DNA from: Paenibacillus wulumuqiensis
GTDB lineage: Bacteria; Bacillota; Bacilli; Paenibacillales; Paenibacillaceae
Assembly: GCF_000971965.1 (NCBI RefSeq)
Contig: NZ_LAQP01000004.1
Coordinates: 248,001-312,000, forward strand
DNA: 64,000 nucleotides
Direction of reading: 5' to 3'
The notes beneath the pieces were generated by a model. The model searched no databases and was not told the DNA's origin. It saw only the letters and a list, made by a program, of their open reading frames with translations. Positions 9,791 to 17,029 of this stretch are shown in pieces (position 1 is the stretch's first letter; every line of letters starts with the position of its first letter). The position numbers and the translations under genes are program-made.

Positions 9791-10813
9791 ATGAATATGA
9801 AAATGACCAATCCGGCCCTTACCCGCAATCAGAAGCTTGCAAATACATATCAGATTCGCCGTACGTTATCGGTCAGCGAATTATCTATTGTCTATGTGGC
9901 AAGACATATGGAGAAGGGTACACTGCATGTAATCAAGGAATTTTTCCCTGGTGCACTGGTGGAGAGAAGCCGTGACCGTCGGTCGGTGCAATGCTCCCAG
10001 GCAGGGCTGAAATCTAAATATACCGAGATGCTCTCCACCTTCCGTCAGGAAGGCAGCATTCTGCGTGAACTGAACCATCCGGGGATCGTCAAATATGAGG
10101 ATGAATTTGAGGAGAACAACACCGCCTATCTGGTGATGGAATACTGCCGCGGGATTACGCTGGATCGGTATATCCGTCAGTCTTCTCCCCAGACAGATCC
10201 TGCGTTTATGCAGTCCCGGCTGCTGCCTGTTATTGAGGCGCTGGAGCATATTCATCAGCACGGTTATATTCACAGGGATGTGAAGCCGAGCAATATTATG
10301 CTGGTGGAAGACGGGCAGACCAAACTGCTGGACTTTGGTTCGGCTGTACGTTATGAGAACAAGACGCACAGCATTCTGACGACAGCGGGGTATTCTCCGA
10401 TTGAGTTTTACTCTGGTCGCTCCTGTCAGGGGCCGGTATCGGATATTTACAGTCTGGCGGCGACGTTTTATTTCTGCTGTCAGGGCAAAGCACCCGTCGA
10501 TGTACCCAAGCGTCTGTTCAATGATACGCTGGAGAAGCTGGGGAGCGAGCAGGTGGCTTCACCGATCCTTTCCCGGGTAATTCACTGGGGACTGGCCGTA
10601 TCGGCTGACAAGCGCTGTACGTCGCTCAAATGGTTCAAAATCGCTGTTCAGGCCGAGCGCTTCTGGAAGCGGAATCTCGTACTGACACGCAGCCAGAAAA
10701 AGCATCGTTCTGCCGAAGCGATAGATGGGGTGAAAGCGACCAGCCTGTCATCGGTATCACTCGATAATCACATGGAAGAGGTTCTGAAAGAAAGCGAGCA
10801 TTCAATAAAATAA
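9791..10813 (+). CDS. Ser/Thr protein kinase, soluble (PpkA-like role)
   Basis: About 340 residues. The Hanks-type kinase domain fills most of the protein (20-300): VIKEFFPG with the ATP-binding Lys (K49), catalytic loop HRDVKPSNIML (near residue 160) and LLDFGSA as the DFG motif, then the APE region as GYSPIEFY. There is no membrane span and no PASTA repeats, unlike PrkC/PknB. The glycine-rich loop is abnormal: LSVSELSIVYV replaces G-x-G-x-x-G with serines. The start is ATG at 9791 after AAAGGTGG (alternative 9797). Genes for two FHA proteins and two PP2C proteins follow within 8 kb, so I infer it phosphorylates components of the injection machine, like PpkA in T6SS. Confidence 0.85.
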   Translation: MNMKMTNPALTRNQKLANTYQIRRTLSVSELSIVYVARHMEKGTLHVIKEFFPGALVERSRDRRSVQCSQAGLKSKYTEMLSTFRQEGSILRELNHPGIVKYEDEFEENNTAYLVMEYCRGITLDRYIRQSSPQTDPAFMQSRLLPVIEALEHIHQHGYIHRDVKPSNIMLVEDGQTKLLDFGSAVRYENKTHSILTTAGYSPIEFYSGRSCQGPVSDIYSLAATFYFCCQGKAPVDVPKRLFNDTLEKLGSEQVASPILSRVIHWGLAVSADKRCTSLKWFKIAVQAERFWKRNLVLTRSQKKHRSAEAIDGVKATSLSSVSLDNHMEEVLKESEHSIK

Positions 10814-10848
10814 GCGGAAATGCCATCAGATAACAATAGTACAAGCCC

Positions 10849-10878
10849 AAAACCACACGTCAATCGTGTGGTTTTTTG
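10849..10878 (+). terminator. Strong Rho-independent terminator after kinase gene
   Basis: AAACCACACG / CGTGTGGTTTTTT: a 9-10 bp stem with a TCAA-type loop and a six-T tail. It separates the kinase unit from the structural operon. Confidence 0.9.
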
Positions 10879-11557
10879 TTAAATAAATGTAAAACTTTCT
10901 TTCAAATCATTTTACAAAATAGAAAATAATTACAAATAGAAAGAACGATGTGCAGTACATTTAAAAAAAACGATAAAAAATGGACTATTTTTGGAATCAT
11001 ATTTATGCAAATAAAAAATAGGTCAAAAGTTTCGGTGAGTATTATAAAGTAAATATAAAAAAATCTAAGTTGAAAACTGATACTTAAGAATGAATTATTG
11101 TCTTTTTGATATCGCCCAGTAATCTAAAGGGAAATTCAAATTCTTTACATAATAATCTTTTAATTGAAAATGCGAACATGCTTTCCCGTGAAGGGTCTAA
11201 AGACCCGGAGTCATTAAAAATAGTATAATTTTCATTAAAAGTAAGAAAGTATTAGAAATTAATTTATATTGTTATTTTTTCGACATTATTTTTTTGATGA
11301 AAGGAAAAATTCGATAGTTTCGACAATATCCCTTATGTATGTATAGTCGTATTTTCCTATAAATAAGGCTGAATTCAAAAAATTGACAACCTCTACTATT
11401 CATATTGTATGATACATTTTGTAACTCGGAAGTCATGGAACTAAAGTGGGAATTGCAAACACCGTTTTAATCGTATTCGTACTTTCCTCAGCTGCTTCCC
11501 GGCTCCGGGTGTGAACGTTGTATACATAGCGTGAAGGCCAGAATGGAGGAAACTGCG
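10879..11557. other. AT-rich leader and promoter region of the structural operon
   Basis: Gene-free and much more AT-rich than the flanks. The best promoter is TTGACA (11383-11388) with TATGAT (11408-11413), spacer 19, leaving a leader of about 140 bases. A small hairpin GGGTC-TAAA-GACCC lies at 11193-11206. The length suggests more complex control than a single sigma-A promoter, but I recognise no operator. Confidence 0.45.
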
Positions 11558-13726
11558 TTGGATATTATTAATCAAACGAACCGTACAATGCTCTTTGAAG
11601 AAATTAACCCGGAAAAGCTCGATCTAATCACCCTGGTTGGTGATGTTAAAGGTATCGATAGCCTCAGTGACGATAAAATCAAGGAAATCAGCCAGCATTT
11701 GTTGGTGCGCAGCTTTGATGATTTTCTGAACAAATTTACACCGACCGTATATTCTTTCTTTAATGCGGCTAATCAGAAAGTGGTCTATACACTTAAAAAG
11801 CCGGAAGGAATTGCCGACGATTGCATTTCCGAGATCCGGATTGACCAAAACAACGATTTCCTGAAAATGCTGTTTACCCTGATCGATACCAAGCGCAGCC
11901 AGGGAATCACTAACGTTGACTTCAAATTCGAGAATCTGCTGGATATGATCTCACCTAAAAAAGTGATGGACGATATCCGTCAGGTACGTAAAGAAATTCA
12001 TTATATGTACGGACAGTACGATCAGCTGGATGAAGCGGATCCGAAAAAACTGGAAATGGGTGACAAGCTCAACCAGATGTTCGAAGAAGCGAGCCAGAAC
12101 TACAACAATGTTATGGCGATGCTGCCGCTGGCCATCGAAGATATCAAAACCCGTCTGCTGCTGGGAGGCACTCAGGATGATCAGGCGGCTGAAGAATTCC
12201 GCATCGGTATGCTGACCATCGGTGAAGGCGGCGAACTGCAAATCGTGGAGGCACCAAAAGCCCACACCACGGAATTGATGCTGCTCGATGATAATGGCAC
12301 AAACGAACTGATCTCCGTATTCGAAGAAGATTACGAAAGCGTCAGCGAGAATCCTTCCATGTATGTCAAAGACCTCGTGGTCCGCACCTTCTGTCCACTT
12401 CCTGCCGTAAACACCGAAGTGAACACGGAGCTGGAAGTACAGAATTACAATACGTACCTGGAATTCTACAAAAATGCTAAAGATGAATTCGTCAAGGCGG
12501 TTAAACCTCTGGTCGAGAAACTGCTTGGTGTGAAGATGTTCTTCGACCAGTATGCAACCAAAAACCGTGGTATGGCACCAACCCTGCTGATTACCAACAC
12601 CAAGCTGGATATGCTGGTGAAAAGCACGAATGCACCACGTCTGGAGACATACCTGAACACGGTCAACTCCAAAAATGACTTTACCGATACGATCTGGTTC
12701 GGTATTGTGCCATCCATTGAGATGGAAGCAGCAGGCAATGTGCGTGTTAGTCGTGCCCGCTTCAAAGGTACAGAGAAGTCGGCCAAGCAGGAAGGCAACA
12801 CACTGGAGTCCATGTCGATGCTGCTGCAGATCGTCAAAAACTACAAAGTACAGTTGTTCTTCAACTTTGAATCCGGTGAAGAGACGACATTTAACCATGT
12901 GGCCACTTCCGGTATCGACAAGTTCATGGAGAAATGTACACCACTGCTGCGTCAGGATTACAGCGAATTCGCGATTCCTTGCGTACCGAACTTTACGATT
13001 ATTCCAAAAGACAAATCCGGCGTCATTATCGACAGCCGTATGATGCAGACCGAAGCCGGTGTGCAGCTGTCCAAGGAAAAAGAAGATATTCTCAAACTTT
13101 GGATCGAAGGCGTGTATGTAGGAGCTGCCTATGTGGCTGCCGGTCTCGTCTCTGCGTACCAGTGCCCGGAATATCTCAAGGAAATGTTCAAGGATGTACA
13201 GCGTGACGCACCAGGCGTACGCTTTGATATTGAATCCGGCGATAACAGCCTGCGTTTTGTAACGACAATGGCCAAGGAAATTACCGGCTTCACCAACAGT
13301 ATCAAGGATTCCATTAACCGCCGTAACTTCGGCTTCGTCTTCTCTTCGGAAAATGCGCAGCTGCAAGGTAAGGATATCCGCAGAATTACCGTATACAAAG
13401 CAAGAAGCCTGGCGATGTCCGAAGATGGATTCGATTCCATTTACAAGACACTGGTCAGCACTTATGTGGAGCGTATCCTGCGCTTCCAGACGAGCGATTT
13501 CAAATACGAGAACATCGTCAAATTTTTCAGCAACAATCCAAGCAGTCAAAAGAGCCGCTGGCTGGGTGCCAAAGGCGCTGTCAATTCCATCGTTCAGGAC
13601 GGCGACGATCTGAACTATGTGATCGACGAGAAAAACAATCTGTGCAATATTGATCTGGTATTTAACGGCAATGTGAAGAACCTGGAAGTCACTATCACCA
13701 AGGCAACCAGCGCTGCCCGAGCCTGA
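11558..13726 (+). CDS. Large sheath-like protein of the contractile machine (putative)
   Basis: 722 residues, highly expressed-looking codon use, no signal peptide or membrane span. I see no known motif. The C-terminal third reads like a contractile sheath: a central segment KLWIEGVYVGAAYVAAGL, then GKDIRRITVYKARSLAM (compare phage sheath regions that carry the invariant R-x-x-x-x-x-x-AR pattern), a long helix, and a terminal beta hairpin NIDLVFNGNVKNLEVTITKA that could form the sheath handshake. At 722 residues it could combine TssB- and TssC-like parts. The next gene encodes a tube-like protein, the usual sheath-tube order. I choose TTG at 11558 because GGAGGA lies 8 bases upstream; GTG at 11531 is less likely. 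Sheath identity is inference from context and C-terminal pattern. Confidence 0.55.
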   Translation: MDIINQTNRTMLFEEINPEKLDLITLVGDVKGIDSLSDDKIKEISQHLLVRSFDDFLNKFTPTVYSFFNAANQKVVYTLKKPEGIADDCISEIRIDQNNDFLKMLFTLIDTKRSQGITNVDFKFENLLDMISPKKVMDDIRQVRKEIHYMYGQYDQLDEADPKKLEMGDKLNQMFEEASQNYNNVMAMLPLAIEDIKTRLLLGGTQDDQAAEEFRIGMLTIGEGGELQIVEAPKAHTTELMLLDDNGTNELISVFEEDYESVSENPSMYVKDLVVRTFCPLPAVNTEVNTELEVQNYNTYLEFYKNAKDEFVKAVKPLVEKLLGVKMFFDQYATKNRGMAPTLLITNTKLDMLVKSTNAPRLETYLNTVNSKNDFTDTIWFGIVPSIEMEAAGNVRVSRARFKGTEKSAKQEGNTLESMSMLLQIVKNYKVQLFFNFESGEETTFNHVATSGIDKFMEKCTPLLRQDYSEFAIPCVPNFTIIPKDKSGVIIDSRMMQTEAGVQLSKEKEDILKLWIEGVYVGAAYVAAGLVSAYQCPEYLKEMFKDVQRDAPGVRFDIESGDNSLRFVTTMAKEITGFTNSIKDSINRRNFGFVFSSENAQLQGKDIRRITVYKARSLAMSEDGFDSIYKTLVSTYVERILRFQTSDFKYENIVKFFSNNPSSQKSRWLGAKGAVNSIVQDGDDLNYVIDEKNNLCNIDLVFNGNVKNLEVTITKATSAARA

Positions 13727-13749
13727 TCATAAAAACTGCAGCAGGACAC

Positions 13750-13800
13750 GGCAGGGATTCCGCAACGTGATGACGGGTATAACCGTCTGGAATCCCTGCC
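13750..13800 (+). other. Long hairpin between sheath-like and tube-like genes
   Basis: GGCAGGGATTCC (13750-13761) pairs perfectly with GGAATCCCTGCC (13789-13800); inside, GACGG pairs with CCGTC. No T-run follows, so it is not a standard terminator. It may block exonucleases or mark a processing site that sets different mRNA levels for the two genes. Confidence 0.65.
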
Positions 13801-14031
13801 TCGCCTGATGCCCTGCCCGGAGAATGAGGCAGAGAATCAGGTAACAAGCCGAAATCATTATACATAGAGCGATCGGCAGTATGCTTACTTAGGACTTATT
13901 ACAGGAACTTCATAGCAAGCGTAATTGTGCCGGTACTCGGGTATGATGCTCAGGTTGTATGTTGGGAGTGCCCTTACGGGTCTACTCTTTTACATAAATT
14001 AAAAAAGCATTTATATCAAGGAGGAACACAA

Positions 14032-14457
14032 ATGGGTTTCACACTCAAAGTAGAAGGCGCAGAAACAATTGAACTGGGGATGGACAACATCCAAACGGTG
14101 ATCTATGACACAGATACACCGGACGATTCCAACGCACGCTCCACAGACGTTGGTTCCACACTGAGAATCACAGGTAAAATCATCACAGCTACCGATGGTG
14201 ACAACGCAGATGACACTATGAAACTGGCTCTGTGGTCCCTGGTACCTGCTGAGAAAGCAGATTGCTACCGTAAAGTAACACTGGAAGTTATCGCTGCTGA
14301 TCAAGTGATCCGCAAAATCTACTTCCCGAACGCTTTTGTTGTAGATTACACAGAGCACTTCGGCGATGTAGAAGGCGTAGGTCAATTCTCGATCTACATC
14401 AAACAAAAGAAAGACAAAACCGAACTCGCGAAAATCGAGGGCGGATACGCAGTTTAA
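14032..14457 (+). CDS. Tube protein (Hcp / gp19-like), putative
   Basis: 141 residues, almost all beta strand, with one helix region in the middle (DDTMKLALWSLVPAEK). The pattern is that of inner-tube proteins: an N-terminal strand pair FTLKVEGAETIEL, a loop rich in Asp/Ser/Thr, a strand with TLRITGKIITAT, the helix, the charged strands CYRKVTLEVIAADQVIRKIYFPNAFVVDY and a final FSIYIKQKKDK strand. Hcp and phage tube monomers have this size and order. The ribosome site AAGGAGGA is near-perfect, and the gene is framed by two hairpins, consistent with high expression. Homology to Hcp is not obvious at residue level, so the call rests on length, fold pattern and position after the sheath-like gene. 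Confidence 0.65.
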   Translation: MGFTLKVEGAETIELGMDNIQTVIYDTDTPDDSNARSTDVGSTLRITGKIITATDGDNADDTMKLALWSLVPAEKADCYRKVTLEVIAADQVIRKIYFPNAFVVDYTEHFGDVEGVGQFSIYIKQKKDKTELAKIEGGYAV

Positions 14458-14468
14458 TCCACCAAGTT

Positions 14469-14505
14469 GGAGCCGTGCAGCTGCGCGGCTCCATAACTTA
14501 CTTTT
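14469..14505 (+). terminator. Hairpin after the tube-like gene (partial terminator)
   Basis: GGAGCCG (14469-14475) pairs with CGGCTCC (14486-14492), followed after a few bases by CTTACTTTT. The interrupted T-tract suggests partial termination, giving more tube mRNA than distal mRNA. Confidence 0.5.
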
Positions 14506-14569
14506 AGGTAACTTTTGTGGATGGATTTCATGAAGTGAATTGTATATGAACAAAGGAGGCAAGAATCGC

Positions 14570-15019
14570 TTGATCAATTATTATCAGGTGCTTGGTCTCT
14601 CCCAGACCGCTACACCGGCCGAGATCAAACAGACATACCGCAGGCTCGCCAAGCAGTATCATCCCGATACGAACCAGGGCAGTGCTGAAGCGGAACAGAA
14701 GTTCAAGCAGGTGCAGCAGGCTTATGAGACGCTCGGCAATGAAGATGCCCGTCACAAGTATGATCAGAAGCTGGCAGGAGCATCCACAGGTTCTACCGGA
14801 CCAGCCGGACAGGCAGCAGGAAGCCGCACCACCCGGAGCTCGGCAGCATCGGCAGGAGACAAAAATTTTGATCCGCGTGATGTGCAGACCCAGTTTGAAC
14901 GCTTTTTCGGCTTTAATCCGAAAAGCAATGATGCGTCTATCAAAAAGGACGACAAAAAGAAAAATCCGCTGGATACCTCAGCGATATTTGAACAATATTT
15001 TGGCCCCCGAAAAAAATGA
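14570..15019 (+). CDS. J-domain (DnaJ-like) co-chaperone
   Basis: 149 residues. The J domain occupies 1-70: NYYQVLGLSQTATPAEI, then helix II, the HPD motif in QYHPDTNQG, and helices III/IV with FKQVQQAYETLGNEDARHKYD. The rest is a Ser/Ala/Gly linker followed by a short segment ending SAIFEQYFGPRKK; no zinc-finger or substrate domains of DnaJ are present. The start is TTG at 14570 after AAAGGAGG. J proteins stimulate ATP hydrolysis by Hsp70 partners; an unusual Hsp70-like protein lies 6 kb downstream in the same operon, so I infer a dedicated pair. Confidence 0.88.
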   Translation: MINYYQVLGLSQTATPAEIKQTYRRLAKQYHPDTNQGSAEAEQKFKQVQQAYETLGNEDARHKYDQKLAGASTGSTGPAGQAAGSRTTRSSAASAGDKNFDPRDVQTQFERFFGFNPKSNDASIKKDDKKKNPLDTSAIFEQYFGPRKK

Positions 15020-15046
15020 TCGTGAAGTGATGGAGGTTGTACATAA

Positions 15047-15583
15047 GTGAAATCGGAAAGAACCGTAGGTCTATGGTGTATTGATATCGGCATTGCGCTG
15101 ATCTCGCTGTCTACACTGGTGTATATTTTTGTAATTCCATCGATTTTGCTGAAAATTATAGCTATTCTGGCCATGGTCATTGCCTTTGGCTGGTATGCGT
15201 ACCACCATTTTTTCAAAAACCAGACCGATGTGCCTGTCTATCAGGAAGTAACGGAGATCATTCTGATCGATGAATTCGGTGAGCGAATCAAAGGTTGGGA
15301 TATCGTCGGTGAGACCAGCATGCTGATCGGCAAAAACACCCGTCACAACAAAGTGGATATTGATCTGTCCGGCAGTGATTATGCGTCACTGATCAGTTCG
15401 CAGCACGCCGTACTGAACTGCGTCAATGGCGAATGGTATGTGGAAGATGCGGATTCCAGCAATGGAACCGGTATTCGTTCGGCTGCCCAGAACAAATCCA
15501 ATAAAATCGAAATCGGACGTCCCTATCAGATTGGACCGGGAGACGTTTTATATATTGCCAATACCAGACTACTCGTAAATTAA
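15047..15583 (+). CDS. Membrane-anchored FHA-domain protein
   Basis: 178 residues. Two hydrophobic spans at about 8-30 and 33-55 form a hairpin anchor, followed by a C-terminal FHA domain (about 85-178). The FHA core is recognisable: LIGKNTRHNKVDIDL, then SSQHAVL (the Ser/His pair that contacts phosphothreonine), and DADSSNGTGI. FHA domains read phospho-Thr peptides and would receive the signal from the kinase. Its start is GTG at 15047 after TGGAGG. The gene sits between J-domain and second FHA genes with short gaps, clearly in one operon. Confidence 0.85.
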   Translation: MKSERTVGLWCIDIGIALISLSTLVYIFVIPSILLKIIAILAMVIAFGWYAYHHFFKNQTDVPVYQEVTEIILIDEFGERIKGWDIVGETSMLIGKNTRHNKVDIDLSGSDYASLISSQHAVLNCVNGEWYVEDADSSNGTGIRSAAQNKSNKIEIGRPYQIGPGDVLYIANTRLLVN

Positions 15584-15602
15584 GATTGGGAGATGAGCAC
15601 AA

Positions 15603-16139
15603 ATGAGTTTGACAAGATGCCCGAACGGACACATGTTCAGCACGAGAAGACACGGAAGCACTTGCCCTTATTGTAATACTGTCGTAGCTGCAGAGGCGGC
15701 CTATCCGAATCAGCGTCCTGCGGTACGCGTTCAGGATGAAGAAGATAAGACAATGCCCTACCTCGGAGAGACGGTTGGTATTCATCCGGTAACCGGATGG
15801 CTTGTCTGCATTGAAGGACCACAGCTGGGCCAGGATTACCGTATTATGGCCGAAAAGAACTTTATCGGACGTGCCGAAGAAATGCATATCCGCATTATTG
15901 GCGACAACACCATTTCCAGACGCAATCACGCTGTGATCGTCTATGATCCGAAAAAGCGCAACTTCTATCTGCTGCCGGGGGATGCTTCCGGTCTTGCTTA
16001 TCACAACAACGAAGCGGTCTACTCACCGGTAGAACTGAATGCCTATGATGTGATCCAGCTGGGACACAGCAAATTTATCTTTATCCCGCTGTGCGGCGCC
16101 CACTTCGAATGGGAAAATAACGCCATGATTGCAGAATAG
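15603..16139 (+). CDS. Zinc-ribbon plus FHA-domain protein
   Basis: 178 residues. The N-terminus has a small zinc ribbon with two knuckles, CPNGH (6-10) and CPYC (21-24). A flexible segment follows, then an FHA domain (about 70-170): FIGRAEEMHIRI, ISRRNHAVIVYD and a degenerate S-x-N-G-T region (ASGLAYHNNEAV). The loss of the NGT signature may alter ligand preference. It is cytoplasmic, with no membrane span. It is likely a scaffold for a phosphorylated component of the machine, comparable to Fha in T6SS loci. Confidence 0.82.
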   Translation: MSLTRCPNGHMFSTRRHGSTCPYCNTVVAAEAAYPNQRPAVRVQDEEDKTMPYLGETVGIHPVTGWLVCIEGPQLGQDYRIMAEKNFIGRAEEMHIRIIGDNTISRRNHAVIVYDPKKRNFYLLPGDASGLAYHNNEAVYSPVELNAYDVIQLGHSKFIFIPLCGAHFEWENNAMIAE

Positions 16140-16153
16140 GAGAACGAAATCGT

Positions 16154-17017
16154 ATGAGTGGAACACCTTATATTATCGTGCTCTGTGCCTGCATCGCCGT
16201 AACCGGCCTTGTTTTCTGGCGCCGCCGGCTGACAGCGGGGCTGTATGGAGATGTGTCGCTCGCAGGAGAGGCCGTCAGAGAGGCGTCCCAGGTACTGATC
16301 GGCAACGGTCAGACGATCGGGACACGCTCCGAGCAGGATGACTACTTTGCCAGCAAGACAACCGCGGCCGGTACACTCGCTGTGCTGGCTGACGGGATCA
16401 GCGGTCTGGCCAATGGACGGATGGCGAGCACGCTGGCAGTAACGACTTTCCTGCGGGAATATGATGAAGTACAGAGTTACCAGCAGATTCCGGATTATAT
16501 GGAAGAAGCGGCTTATGCGAGCAATCGGGAGATTGTACAGCAGCTCAAAGGCAATCATGGTGGCACAACGCTGGCAACCGTGGTCATCAGCGGACATCAT
16601 CTGTACTGGGGAGCGGTGGGCGACAGCATTATTACCGTGTTCCGCAACAGCAGCTTCATCCCGGTGAACTCCATGCATACACTAGGTGCGGTACTGCAGC
16701 AAAAAGTACTGGCCGGCGAAATGACCCGGGAGCAGGCGGAGAGTAGTCCGCAGCGCAAGCAGCTGGTCAATTATCTGGGCTATGAAGCTTTTGACAGTAT
16801 GGAGATTGGTGATTATCCGTTTGTACTGCGTCCGGGGGATAAAGTGCTGCTGTGCAGCGATGGGATTCATGACGCACTGACAGAAGTAGAATTGGAAGCC
16901 ATTTTGACGACGACCGATGATCCGCAGGATGCTGCCGATCAGATCATTGAAAGTATTGAGCAAAAAAATCTGAAGCATCAGGATAACGCGACTGTCATCA
17001 TTATGCAGCAGGGCTAA
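16154..17017 (+). CDS. Membrane-anchored PP2C-type phosphatase (PppA-like role)
   Basis: 287 residues. One N-terminal membrane span (about 6-22) is followed by a PP2C catalytic domain. Metal-binding and catalytic motifs are present: RSEQDDYF (about 57-64), LADGISG, VGDSIITVF, LLCSDGIHD and the C-terminal DNATVII. In the family this domain removes phosphate from Ser/Thr. It would oppose the kinase encoded upstream. Located 14 bases after the zinc-ribbon FHA gene. Confidence 0.88.
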   Translation: MSGTPYIIVLCACIAVTGLVFWRRRLTAGLYGDVSLAGEAVREASQVLIGNGQTIGTRSEQDDYFASKTTAAGTLAVLADGISGLANGRMASTLAVTTFLREYDEVQSYQQIPDYMEEAAYASNREIVQQLKGNHGGTTLATVVISGHHLYWGAVGDSIITVFRNSSFIPVNSMHTLGAVLQQKVLAGEMTREQAESSPQRKQLVNYLGYEAFDSMEIGDYPFVLRPGDKVLLCSDGIHDALTEVELEAILTTTDDPQDAADQIIESIEQKNLKHQDNATVIIMQQG

Positions 17018-17029
17018 ACGGGGGTACCG

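Noticed and set aside
11193-11206. GGGTC-TAAA-GACCC as terminator or operator
   Set aside because: Only a 5-bp stem without a T-tract; kept as part of the leader description only.
11951-13549. 532-codon open frame on the minus strand
   Set aside because: It is an antisense shadow of the sheath-like gene: rich in His, Phe and Cys, no ribosome site, and codon-position bias belongs to the plus strand.
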